Positions 7,744 through 14,828 of a stretch of 50,685 nucleotides of DNA are shown here, one piece after another. Location of the stretch: assembly GCA_013044265.1 (NCBI GenBank), contig JABEUQ010000064.1, positions 1 to 50,685 on the forward strand. The letters are read 5' to 3'. This stretch comes from Acidimicrobiaceae bacterium (lineage in GTDB: Bacteria; Actinomycetota; Acidimicrobiia; Acidimicrobiales; RAAP-2). How positions within the stretch are numbered: the first letter of the stretch is position 1; each line of letters begins with the position of its first letter. Below the pieces are notes generated by a model that ran no database searches, was not told where the DNA came from, and saw only the letters and a list, made by a program, of their open reading frames with translations. Position numbers and translations under genes: made by a program.

Positions 7744-8735
7744 TAGCGCGTCCCCTCAGGGGACCGGTCGTCATCGAGTCGACGAAAGGGTGCGACGAGT
7801 TGTGCCAGGACGACCACCACGTGCCGAGGCCGATCGCCAGCTTGTTCGACGAGTAGTGGCCGCCCGGGTAGACCGGTGTCGATGCGAATCGTGGCGGAGG
7901 TGGGAAAGACGGCGCGATGTGAGAGTTGATCCCAAATGGTGAGGGCGAAACCAAGATTTACGTCTTGACGGCCCTCGAGTCGGTGGTGGATGCGGTGATA
8001 GTTGGGGCTCACGAAGATTCGTCCCAACGGGCCGAAACTCAAGTTGGTGTTGGAGTGCTCGAAGGCTACGATGGCCGCGTAGGCGACGAGCAGCGCGGTG
8101 GGAACGGCGCCGTTCGCCAGCAGGATGACCCCCGGTACCAAGGTGATGAGGTACGACACGTGGATCAGCGGATGGGTACGAAAGACGGTGAGTACGCTCA
8201 TGTCCTCTTGGGAGTGGTGCAATTCGTGAAAGCGCCAGAGCATCTCGACGCGGTGATTCGCCAAGTGGGCCAACCAATTACATGCGTCCATCGCCACGAA
8301 GATGACGCCAATGACGACCCAGTGCGGAAGGCGCCCCAGACGGGGCGCCACGATCCAGGGTGCGCCACGACGAACCACCTCGGAGAACGATAACGACAGT
8401 GCCACCACGAGGGGGGCGACGAGGGTGGCGTTGAGAACGGTGTAGAGCGCGGCGTGTCGATAACCGCGTGCGAAGACCGGTCGTCGCTGCGCAGGGCGCA
8501 GGCGTTCCACCACGAGGAAGACGCCGAGGGACGCTACCGTCACTGGCCCGACCAGGACGACGCGAAGGTTGGTCATGGTCGCGACGAAACTGGCGCCGCC
8601 CCAGCGATTGGCCGTTCCAACCGCGATGAGCACGATGGCCACGGCGACGATGCTGAACGCGGGGAGGTAGAGATGCGAGTTGTACCACCGTCGACGTGTC
8701 GGCCCCGCTGTTGGACCTCTCGTGGCGGCCCTCAC
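7743..8735 (-). CDS. Sterol desaturase / fatty acid hydroxylase superfamily protein
   Basis: This membrane-bound diiron enzyme, about 330 residues, should hydroxylate or desaturate a lipid. The eight-histidine motif is visible as HLANH, HELHH, a lone His in FEHSNTN and HRIHH, with hydrophobic helices before and between. The start is uncertain. GTG at 8735 leaves 16 bases after the preceding gene; the frame stays open to 8888, but that would overlap the previous gene by 137 bases and add a low-complexity basic stretch. It lies within the sigma-factor run, between a secreted protein and DoxX, which points to envelope or lipid remodelling (inference). Confidence 0.85.
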   Translation of the reverse strand: MRAATRGPTAGPTRRRWYNSHLYLPAFSIVAVAIVLIAVGTANRWGGASFVATMTNLRVVLVGPVTVASLGVFLVVERLRPAQRRPVFARGYRHAALYTVLNATLVAPLVVALSLSFSEVVRRGAPWIVAPRLGRLPHWVVIGVIFVAMDACNWLAHLANHRVEMLWRFHELHHSQEDMSVLTVFRTHPLIHVSYLITLVPGVILLANGAVPTALLVAYAAIVAFEHSNTNLSFGPLGRIFVSPNYHRIHHRLEGRQDVNLGFALTIWDQLSHRAVFPTSATIRIDTGLPGRPLLVEQAGDRPRHVVVVLAQLVAPFRRLDDDRSPEGTR

Positions 8736-8751
8736 GTTGTGGTGTCGCAGG

Positions 8752-9315
8752 TCAAAAACCGATACCACCGGCACCTCCCCCCGCGGTGGCCGTCGAAGTC
8801 GAAGTCGACGTCGTGGTCGGAGTTGATACGCCGCCGTTGGCGGGCTTGACCACGACCACTGACCACTTACCCCACGTATCGCTCTCATTGCCTCTGACCT
8901 GACCGGGAGCGGTGTCCAAGACGAACCAGTAGAGGGGCCTGCCCCCGTAGGTCACTTGGAGTCGTCCCCCCGCACGCTTGATTGTCCCGATCTTCGCGAC
9001 GCTCACGCCACGACCCGCCGTCACCTTGGTCGATCCCTTGGGGAGAAGCACTTCGGGCCAGTAGGAGAGGCATTTTGCAGTACAGGCGATCTTGGAAGGA
9101 GTCAACGTGTACACAGTGCGCGTGCTCTGGAGGATCTCCCCGAAGTTCTTCGTGGTGAGCGTCGAAATCACCAGACCCGCGGGTGAGTGGCCGCTGGCGG
9201 CGCTCGCCGTGGCGCTACCGGCGAGGCCAGCGAGTAATACCGAGAGGCTCGCAATGGTGACGACGATACGATTTCCCTGGGCGCGGGGTGATCGGTGTGC
9301 GGGGGTGATTTTCAT
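8752..9315 (-). CDS. Secreted repeat protein, COG4315/Lipoprotein_15 type
   Basis: This is an exported protein of 187 residues with an N-terminal signal peptide (hydrophobic IVVTIASLSVLLAGLAGSA, then ATASAAS) and no lipobox cysteine. It has the features of the 'secreted repeat of unknown function' family: a two-Cys segment CTAKCLSYWPEV, and GGRPLYWFVLDTAPGQVRG near the end of the domain. A Ser/Thr-rich tail (TPTTTSTSTSTA) ends in a glycine-rich stretch. The family's role is unknown. The start is ATG with AGGAGA about ten bases upstream. Its leader carries the same promoter-like motif as the sigma-factor gene, so it is the best candidate target of that sigma factor. Confidence 0.88.
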   Translation of the reverse strand: MKITPAHRSPRAQGNRIVVTIASLSVLLAGLAGSATASAASGHSPAGLVISTLTTKNFGEILQSTRTVYTLTPSKIACTAKCLSYWPEVLLPKGSTKVTAGRGVSVAKIGTIKRAGGRLQVTYGGRPLYWFVLDTAPGQVRGNESDTWGKWSVVVVKPANGGVSTPTTTSTSTSTATAGGGAGGIGF

Positions 9316-9404
9316 CGAACGGGTCTCCTGTGGTTAAGGGGGTGCTGAACGCAGAGAGGGCGACCCGTGGCACGAGTGCTGGTGGCCTCCCTCACTACTG
9401 AGTT

Positions 9405-9432
9405 GTACGCAGGGCGGACCACGAGGGATCAC
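9405..9432 (-). promoter_or_regulatory. Candidate ECF promoter of the secreted-protein gene
   Basis: Read on the minus strand, GTGATCCCT (9432-9424) is followed after 14 bases by CGTAC (9409-9405). The same two blocks with the same 14-base spacer lie upstream of the sigma-factor gene at 10726-10699. The spacers themselves differ, as expected for a promoter rather than a copied segment. It would give a leader of about 80 bases. Confidence 0.6.
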
Positions 9433-9452
9433 TCCCGAGGGAGAAATTTCTC
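9432..9452. repeat. Two adjoining palindromes at the anti-sigma stop
   Basis: CTCCCGAGGGAG at 9432-9443 and GAGAAATTTCTC at 9441-9452 are both perfect palindromes and share three bases. They lie at the 3' end of the anti-sigma gene, just upstream of the candidate promoter of the next gene, and may end or pause the upstream transcript. Confidence 0.4.
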
Positions 9453-10116
9453 AGGTCGACACCGTGGCCGAGGCGAGCACGTGACCCTTGGCGTCGGTCA
9501 CCCGTGCGCTGCGGACGGCGCTGCTCGCCGCGTTCACCTGTGCGGCCCACGCACCGTAGCCGTGGACCACGTTGAAGACTCCCACGTCGAGGACGTGACC
9601 GTTCTTCAAGGTGACCGTGCACCAGGCGGTGCCTGACCACCCGGCGTCGTCGAAGGACATATAAATCCATGTGGGTGTCCCCGCGCTTAACCAGACCTGC
9701 CCGAGGGTGCGGCCCGCCGACGTGAGAGCTTCGCTAATCGGTGCCGCGGTGCTGAGCGAGGGCGTGTTCGGGCGCTGCGTCGGCGCGTGGTGACCAAGGG
9801 TGAACCCGGCGGCTACGAGTACCACCGCCGCGGCCACGAGTGCGACCCCTCGCAGTGCGCGCACGGGTTGACGCGCCGACTCGCCATGGTAGCGATCGAG
9901 GAGGCGTGACTCGAACCCCACCGGCGGTTCGGCCCGGGGCGCCAACTCAACGAGGCGGTCGCCCACGGCCGAGAGGGCATCGAGTTCGCCGCGGCACTGC
10001 GGACACAACGCCACGTGCGCGAGAACGCGCGAACGCTCGCGACCGGTCAAGATGCCGAGAGCGAATTCGCTCAGGACCGTGCTGACCTCGACGCACTCAG
10101 GGTTCGAATTCGTCAC
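9451..10116 (-). CDS. Zinc-finger anti-sigma factor, RskA-like
   Basis: This is the membrane anti-sigma factor of the adjacent ECF sigma factor, 221 residues. The cytoplasmic N-terminal domain has the ZAS motif His-x3-Cys-x2-Cys (HVALCPQC) preceded by a helix with LSEFALGILTGRE. A single transmembrane helix follows at roughly 100-120 (VALVAAAVVLVAAGFTLG), then an extracytoplasmic domain that resembles the C-terminal part of RskA. The start GTG at 10116 overlaps the sigma-factor stop as GTGA, the usual coupling for a sigma/anti-sigma pair. The open frame extends to 10254, but that overlaps the sigma gene. What signal the outer domain senses is not evident. Confidence 0.9.
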   Translation of the reverse strand: MTNSNPECVEVSTVLSEFALGILTGRERSRVLAHVALCPQCRGELDALSAVGDRLVELAPRAEPPVGFESRLLDRYHGESARQPVRALRGVALVAAAVVLVAAGFTLGHHAPTQRPNTPSLSTAAPISEALTSAGRTLGQVWLSAGTPTWIYMSFDDAGWSGTAWCTVTLKNGHVLDVGVFNVVHGYGAWAAQVNAASSAVRSARVTDAKGHVLASATVST

Positions 10117-10691
10117 GGCATCTCCTCGAAGACGGCGTCGCGCAGGCGTATCATGCCCAAGCGCAGTCGACTCTTGGCGGTTCCGAGAGGGATTGATTCG
10201 CTGGTCGCGATCTCGGCGGCGGTACGACCGTAGACGGCGGCTAGTACCACGCAACGTCGCTGGTCGAGGGGTAGCGAGGTGAGTGCCGTCCAGGCGCGCG
10301 CTGCCTCGTCGGCGTTCGCCGCCACGTCCTCGGGGGGCGTATCACGACTCACCAAGTTCACGAAGACGAGGTCCCCAGGGGCGACGGGCGTTGCCCGACG
10401 TACGCGAAGTGCGTCGATGGCGAGGTTACGGGTGATGGTGAGGACCCAGGTGCTCACCGCGGCGCGGCGCACGTCGTAGACCGCGGCGTGGCGAAAGATG
10501 CGAAGGAAAGCTTCTTGAGCGACGTCTTCAGCGATACCGGGGTCACCCACGATCCCGAGTGCCAGACCGAAGAGGCGACGCTGGTATCGTCGCACGAAGA
10601 GCAACGTCGCCTCGTTGTCACCCAGCGCGATGCCCGAGAGCAGGGTCTCGTCCGAGACCTCGTCGTCAGTGTCGCGTCGTCGTATCACCAC
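10113..10691 (-). CDS. ECF (sigma-70 family, group 4) RNA polymerase sigma factor
   Basis: This 192-residue ECF sigma factor carries region 2 (GIVGDPGIAEDVAQEAFLRI and a WVLTITRNLAID block) and region 4 (LPLDQRRCVVLAAVYGRTAAEIA, then IPLGTAKSRLRLGMIRLRDA). The linker is short and there is no extra C-terminal domain. The start is one of two tandem GTG codons at 10691 and 10688; the frame is open to an ATG at 10778, but that would add about 30 residues not expected in the family and would put the candidate promoter inside the gene. CGTACTAT lies just before the GTGs, so the message is probably leaderless. It is first in a minus-strand run of six genes and is coupled to its anti-sigma factor. 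Confidence 0.9.
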   Translation of the reverse strand: MVIRRRDTDDEVSDETLLSGIALGDNEATLLFVRRYQRRLFGLALGIVGDPGIAEDVAQEAFLRIFRHAAVYDVRRAAVSTWVLTITRNLAIDALRVRRATPVAPGDLVFVNLVSRDTPPEDVAANADEAARAWTALTSLPLDQRRCVVLAAVYGRTAAEIATSESIPLGTAKSRLRLGMIRLRDAVFEEMP

Positions 10692-10698
10692 CCTGATA

Positions 10699-10726
10699 GT
10701 ACGGTGCGGGTCCGGCCAGGGATCAC
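10699..10726 (-). promoter_or_regulatory. Candidate autoregulatory ECF promoter
   Basis: Minus-strand GTGATCCCT (10726-10718), a 14-base spacer and CGTAC (10703-10699) match the arrangement upstream of the secreted-protein gene exactly. The -10 element lies 8-11 bases before the GTG codons, so transcription would begin at or next to the start codon. Autoregulation is common for ECF factors. Confidence 0.6.
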
Positions 10727-10832
10727 TTTCCCCGGGCGCGCGACGTACAAAATCGATCAGTGCCAACGCGCCACGCATCGGCCCCGACGCAATTTCCTGC
10801 GGGGTGAACCAGTGGTTGTCATTGAAGATTCT

Positions 10833-10920
10833 TGGCGGAGGGAGTGGGATTTGAACCCACGGTGGGCAAGCCCACGCCGGTTTTCAAGACCGGTACATTC
10901 GGCCACTCTGTCATCCCTCC
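10833..10920 (-). tRNA. tRNA-Ser (anticodon UGA)
   Basis: The minus strand folds as a class II tRNA. The acceptor GGAGGGA pairs with TCCCTCC, the anticodon loop is CTTGAAA with anticodon TGA, the long variable arm is GC-rich and the T-arm is GTGGGTTCAAATCCCAC. The discriminator is G and CCA is encoded. It lies downstream of typA on the same strand. Confidence 0.96.
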
Positions 10921-10945
10921 GTCGACGATTCTAGACGACGGAGGG
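10915..10945. terminator. typA terminator whose arm overlaps the tRNA 5' end
   Basis: CCCTCCGTCG at 10915-10924 pairs with CGACGGAGGG at 10936-10945 around 11 bases. The stem begins one base after the typA stop codon; its far arm contains the first six bases of the tRNA-Ser acceptor stem. A run of A before the stem on the minus strand comes from the last typA codons. Confidence 0.5.
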
Positions 10946-10946
10946 A

Positions 10947-12767
10947 TTAGCCTTTTTTACCGCGTGCTCGCGCTCGGCCAGCCTGGTCCAAGATCACCTT
11001 GCGCAACCGCACCGACTTGGGTGTGACTTCAACAGCTTCGTCGTCGGCGATGAACTCCAGGGCCTGCTCCAGGGAGAAGACGGTGGCGGGTGTGATGCGC
11101 TCGGTGTGGTCTGAACCCGAGGCGCGCATGTTCGTGAGCTTCTTTTCCTTGGTGGGGTTCACGTTCATCTCGTCAGCGCGCGCGTTCTCACCGACAATCA
11201 TGCCTTCGTAGACCTCCACGCCGGGGCCGACGAACAGCGTGCCACGGGGCTCAAGGTCGATGAGGGCGTTGGCGGTGGTGGGTCCACGGCGGTCCGCGAC
11301 CAGCACACCGCTCTGGCGCAGACGGATGTCGCCGAACCAGGGTTCGTAACCGTCGAAGTTGGTGTGCATCATGCCCGCGCCACGCGTCTCAGTCATGAAG
11401 TCGGTCCGGATGCCTACGAGCCCACGGGCGGGGATACGCCATTCGAGGCGCACCCAGCCAGTGCCGTGGTTGATGAGGTCGGTCATCGTCCCTTTTCGGG
11501 TGGCGAGCAGCGTCGTGATGTTGCCAACGAACTCCTCGGGCGTGTCGATAGTCACGTGCTCGACCGGCTCATTGACCTTGCCGTCTATCAGGCGAGTAAC
11601 GACTTGAGGCTTGCCCACGGTGAGTTCAAAACCTTCGCGGCGCATGGTCTCGATCAATACCGCTAGCTGCAGTTCGCCGCGGCCTTGAACCTCCCAGGCG
11701 TCGGGGCGCTCGGTGGGCAATACACGCAATGACACGTTGCCAACGAGTTCTTTGTCGAGTCGGTCCTTCACTTGACGCGCGGTGAGGAGTTTGCCTTCGG
11801 TTCCGGCGACCGGCGAAGTGTTGATACCAATCGTCATCGAAAGACTGGGTTCGTCCACCTTGAGGGGGGTCAGGGCAACGGGGTTGTCGGGGTCCGCGAG
11901 AGTTTCACCAATGGTGATCTCCTCGAAGCCGGCAACGGCGACGATATCGCCAGGCCCGGCGCTCTCGGCCGGGACACGGTCGAGAGCCTCGGTGATGAAG
12001 AGCTCAGTAATCTTGGCGAATTCGATGGTGCCGTCGATGCGACACCATGCCACGCGTTGGCCGCGGACGAGTTCACCGTTAACGACACGGCAGAGTGCTA
12101 GTCGCCCGAGGTAGGGAGAGGCATCGAGGTTGCAAACGAGAGCCTGGAGACCGTGACCTTCTTCGTAGACAGGGCAGGGGACGTAGTCGGCAATGGTCTG
12201 AAAAAGCGGTGAGAGGTCACCCGATGTGTCATTGATGTCGCTCGAGGCCCAACCCTGGCGCGCCGAGGCGTACAAGATGGGAAAGGAGATCTGGTGCTCG
12301 TCGGCGTCGAGGTCGAGAAATAGGTTTTCGACCTCTTCCACAACTGCTTCGGTGCGGGCGTCGGGTCGGTCCACCTTATTGATCACGAGTACCACGGGTA
12401 GACGCGCCTCGAGAGTCTTGCGCAGAACGAAACGCGTTTGGGGAAGCGGGCCTTCGGCGGCGTCAACGAGCAGAACGACGGCGTCAACCATGGCGAGGCC
12501 ACGCTCCACTTCACCACCGAAGTCGGCGTGACCGGGGGTGTCGATGATATTGATCGTCAGATCGTTCCACTTGACGGCGGTGTTCTTGGCGAGAATGGTG
12601 ATGCCCTTCTCTCGCTCGAGGTCACCGGAGTCCATTATGCGGTCGGTGACCGCTTCGTGGGCGGTGAAGGAACCCGTCTGTCGCAACATGGCGTCCACGA
12701 GTGTGGTCTTTCCATGGTCGACGTGGGCGATAATGGCAATATTTCGGAGGGAGGTGCGCAGAGTCAT
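10947..12767 (-). CDS. typA: Ribosome-associated translational GTPase TypA/BipA
   Basis: TypA is an EF-G-like GTPase that binds the ribosome and helps assembly and growth under stress. The protein has 606 residues, the usual length. G1 is AHVDHGKTT at 14-22, G3 is DTPGHADF, G4 is NKVDRPDA and the switch region contains MDSGDLEREKGITI. C-terminal hallmarks RIPARGLVGIRTDF and TRGAGMMHTNF are intact. The ATG at 12767 has no clear ribosome site; TAGCGT lies nine bases upstream, so a leader of only a few bases is likely. tRNA-Ser follows 26 bases downstream. Confidence 0.97.
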   Translation of the reverse strand: MTLRTSLRNIAIIAHVDHGKTTLVDAMLRQTGSFTAHEAVTDRIMDSGDLEREKGITILAKNTAVKWNDLTINIIDTPGHADFGGEVERGLAMVDAVVLLVDAAEGPLPQTRFVLRKTLEARLPVVLVINKVDRPDARTEAVVEEVENLFLDLDADEHQISFPILYASARQGWASSDINDTSGDLSPLFQTIADYVPCPVYEEGHGLQALVCNLDASPYLGRLALCRVVNGELVRGQRVAWCRIDGTIEFAKITELFITEALDRVPAESAGPGDIVAVAGFEEITIGETLADPDNPVALTPLKVDEPSLSMTIGINTSPVAGTEGKLLTARQVKDRLDKELVGNVSLRVLPTERPDAWEVQGRGELQLAVLIETMRREGFELTVGKPQVVTRLIDGKVNEPVEHVTIDTPEEFVGNITTLLATRKGTMTDLINHGTGWVRLEWRIPARGLVGIRTDFMTETRGAGMMHTNFDGYEPWFGDIRLRQSGVLVADRRGPTTANALIDLEPRGTLFVGPGVEVYEGMIVGENARADEMNVNPTKEKKLTNMRASGSDHTERITPATVFSLEQALEFIADDEAVEVTPKSVRLRKVILDQAGRARARGKKG

Positions 12768-12817
12768 GACCCATCCACGCTACTAGGCGCACCGCCTCCT
12801 TCGATTATTCCACTTTT

Positions 12818-13621
12818 TTAGACCACACGCACGAGGTTGTGACGACGTTGGACAACTGCCGCACGGATGAAGTCTCGCGCTCCCGAGCGCACGTTCTCCA
12901 TTGTCCCCTCGACCCCCAATATCAGGCCCGCGTCGGGCCAGAGGCCCAAGTAACGGCGCGGCGCGAGTCCCTCCGGGTGAGCCAGCGTCTCGACCACGAG
13001 GTCGCTACGAAGCCCAGGACCAGCACTTTTACCCGGACTGCCCGATCGAATTCTCACCACGACGCGCTGTGCGTCGTCGCCGATCACGACGTCGCGGCGA
13101 CCGCGCAGAGTAGTGCGGGCTGCCGCCACGTCGTAGTACACGTCGCTCGCGGGTACCCGCCACGTCACTGAGAGTCCCCTGACGCATTCGAGGGTCTGCG
13201 TGGCCCAATTGACGGCCTCGGCCGTGATGAGTCCGAGTACGGGGTGTGATACACCGGCGAGCCAGTGTCCGAGCGATCCGGAGCGCGCGTAGCCCTTGAC
13301 ACTGCGAAGCAACTGATCAGCGATCTCATCGCGCACTGCATTCAAGATCGTGTCAGGTGTGCGCAGCACCCGACGCAGCGCATTGTTGCCAAGTATGCGC
13401 CGCGCCGTCGCGGGCGACCAGGCGAAGGGACCAGGAGTTCGACCCGCTTGTTCGACCATCCAAGCGTCCAGGCGCCGGTGTTCGGTGTTGGGAACAGCGC
13501 GAAATCGACTGGCCAGACTGGCGCGGTGCTCTTCGTTGATAGTGGTCGATTGCGCCGGTGCCAGTTCAACGAGTTCTCGGAGATCCTCGGTACTGAGGCG
13601 ACGCTGCAGGAGGTCGCTCAC
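12818..13621 (-). CDS. Unrecognised protein, partner of the following gene
   Basis: I do not recognise a named family in this 267-residue soluble protein. It has no signal peptide or membrane helix. A middle segment reads VYYDVAAARTTLRGRRDVVIGD and is followed by a basic run, VVRIRSGSPGKSAGPGLRSD. The C-terminal part is a hydrophobic WPDAGLILGVEG then a basic helix. Its ATG overlaps the stop of the upstream gene as ATGA, so the two are translationally coupled and probably work together. The two proteins share the theme of a central strand-rich core flanked by helices. Confidence 0.75.
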   Translation of the reverse strand: MSDLLQRRLSTEDLRELVELAPAQSTTINEEHRASLASRFRAVPNTEHRRLDAWMVEQAGRTPGPFAWSPATARRILGNNALRRVLRTPDTILNAVRDEIADQLLRSVKGYARSGSLGHWLAGVSHPVLGLITAEAVNWATQTLECVRGLSVTWRVPASDVYYDVAAARTTLRGRRDVVIGDDAQRVVVRIRSGSPGKSAGPGLRSDLVVETLAHPEGLAPRRYLGLWPDAGLILGVEGTMENVRSGARDFIRAAVVQRRHNLVRVV

Positions 13622-14415
13622 GGGGCGTCCTTCACAATCGCCAGGGTGTGGACCAGATCGTCCACGGCGCGCACGAGGAGCTCGTTGTCAACGTCGAGGG
13701 TCCAGAACTCTCCCGTTGCGCTCGAGAAGATCGAAGTGCGTAGAGGCACCACCGAGACGCGCAGCGTCTGCACCAGGGCGTGAAAACGCATGACGCGTTC
13801 CGCCCCCTGTGCGAGCGGCGACGTGGTCACGTCGACCAGGACCACGCTCGCGAGATCACTGTAGGTGGAGCCCACCACCAAGTCCACGACGTCACGAAGT
13901 TGAACGTTGCCTCCTCCGAGCATCTGGTTCGCACGCTGGGACGTGCGCGGCCACCAGTTACTCGAGATGGTCCCGATACCCCGGGCGAGAGTAAGAAAGT
14001 GTGCATCAACGTCGGCACGAAGGCGCGCCGTCTGATCAGCGTCGAGGTGATCGACGGCGCTGAGGAGTTCATCGTTGGGACGCTCGCCACGCCACGCTGC
14101 GAGGGCATCATCGTAAGGATTCTCGACGTGTACTTGCGCGACGAGGAGGCGCAACAGGGTCGAGATGGCGACGCCACGTGCGCGTCCCAGGGAGAAGTCA
14201 GTTGTCGCACGGCTCTGGTCGCCGCGGCACATCGTTGCGCTGCTGATGATCACGCCACGCTCGCGGCGCTCGGACCCGAAGATCTCAAAGACGTAGTCTT
14301 CGAGGACGGCCCGCAATCCGGCGGCGGTGGAGTCGTCGCGGTGGGGTCGTCGCGTTCGGTCGCCGCGTAGTACTTCGGTCAGTAGCCCGGGGCTCGATTC
14401 AGTCAACAACGTCAC
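13618..14415 (-). CDS. Unrecognised protein with a possible degenerate nuclease-like core
   Basis: This 265-residue soluble protein belongs to no family I can name. The C-terminal half has an arrangement like PD-(D/E)XK nucleases: a strand ending in Asp178 (RDVVDLVVGS), then 17 residues later a strand VVLVDVTTS with Asp195, then a helix ERVMRFHALVQTL and a strand VVPLRTSIFS. The usual Lys of the D/E-x-K motif would be Thr197, so it may be inactive or have moved its residues. This is inference from pattern only. The start is GTG; a palindrome, CGTCAACTTTGACG, lies just upstream at 14417-14430. Confidence 0.7.
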   Translation of the reverse strand: MTLLTESSPGLLTEVLRGDRTRRPHRDDSTAAGLRAVLEDYVFEIFGSERRERGVIISSATMCRGDQSRATTDFSLGRARGVAISTLLRLLVAQVHVENPYDDALAAWRGERPNDELLSAVDHLDADQTARLRADVDAHFLTLARGIGTISSNWWPRTSQRANQMLGGGNVQLRDVVDLVVGSTYSDLASVVLVDVTTSPLAQGAERVMRFHALVQTLRVSVVPLRTSIFSSATGEFWTLDVDNELLVRAVDDLVHTLAIVKDAP

Positions 14416-14416
14416 T

Positions 14417-14453
14417 CGTCAACTTTGACGATGCGCTGTGACATCGCTAGCCT
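14417..14453 (+). promoter_or_regulatory. Promoter with palindromic -35 for the 40-residue peptide
   Basis: TTGACG at 14425-14430 and TAGCCT at 14448-14453 are 17 bases apart, a near-ideal housekeeping promoter, and the ATG is six bases after the -10 box. The -35 box is half of the perfect palindrome CGTCAA-CT-TTGACG (14417-14430), which also touches the start of the divergent gene, so one regulator could govern both sides. Confidence 0.6.
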
Positions 14454-14459
14454 GACGAT

Positions 14460-14582
14460 ATGAACGGTGCCGTTTTCTCGCTAGCCTTCGATCTGGTTTT
14501 CGGGTTTTTCGTTGTCGCGATGATTGTCTTAACGGTGTTGACGATTCGCTTCGTTATCCGGCGCGACCGCGAACGGCGCTAG
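14460..14582 (+). CDS. Small membrane peptide, 40 residues
   Basis: ATG at 14460 opens a 40-codon frame ending in TAG. The product has one long hydrophobic helix (residues 5-29, including LVFGFFVVAMIVLTVL) and a basic C-terminus, IRRDRERR, so it should sit in the membrane with its C-terminus in the cytoplasm. It is supported by a well-spaced promoter that places the transcript start on the ATG. Its stop overlaps the stop of the convergent coiled-coil gene by three bases. I know of no family; function is unknown. Confidence 0.6.
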   Translation: MNGAVFSLAFDLVFGFFVVAMIVLTVLTIRFVIRRDRERR

Positions 14583-14815
14583 TCCTTATTATCGAGGCGC
14601 CCCTCGAGTTCCTTCAGTGAGCGATCGAGGTCGGCAATGGCGCGTTCGATGACAGACAGACGTGAGGCTAACGACGCGTCCACGCGCTCATCCACTCGAC
14701 GGTCCACCTGGTCACGTAGGCGAGAGTCGAGCGAATCTACGAGTGGTTGGGCCAGGTTTTTGAGGCGCGCCAATAAGTCCTGGTTCGTCTCGTTGGTGGA
14801 CGTGTCGTCGCTCAT
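14579..14815 (-). CDS. Small coiled-coil protein
   Basis: This 78-residue acidic and basic helical protein has no cysteines. Heptad-like spacing runs from LKNLAQPLVDSLDSRL through VIERAIADLDRSLKELEGRL, so it is predicted to be a coiled coil. The ATG at 14815 has no ribosome site; TAGACT seven bases upstream (14828-14823) suggests a leaderless message, and its TAG is also the stop codon of the upstream secreted-protein gene. Function is unknown. Confidence 0.7.
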   Translation of the reverse strand: MSDDTSTNETNQDLLARLKNLAQPLVDSLDSRLRDQVDRRVDERVDASLASRLSVIERAIADLDRSLKELEGRLDNKD

Positions 14816-14822
14816 GTCGTGA

Positions 14823-14828
14823 AGTCTA
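14823..14828 (-). promoter_or_regulatory. -10 box of the coiled-coil gene, inside the upstream stop codon
   Basis: TAGACT lies seven bases before the ATG at 14815. Its first three bases are the TAG stop of the preceding secreted-protein gene on the same strand. Confidence 0.5.

Noticed and set aside
7246-7954. Long N-terminal extension of the methyltransferase frame
   Set aside because: It would run through DoxX in another frame and is low-complexity; the GTGA overlap at 7213 gives a natural start.
10832-11026. Plus-strand frame of 64 codons containing GVGFEPTVG
   Set aside because: Antisense of tRNA-Ser(UGA) and of the typA end; the same type of false annotation.
13780-14370. Plus-strand frame of 196 codons
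   Set aside because: Opposite the unknown minus-strand gene, which has the better start, the coupling overlap and normal composition.
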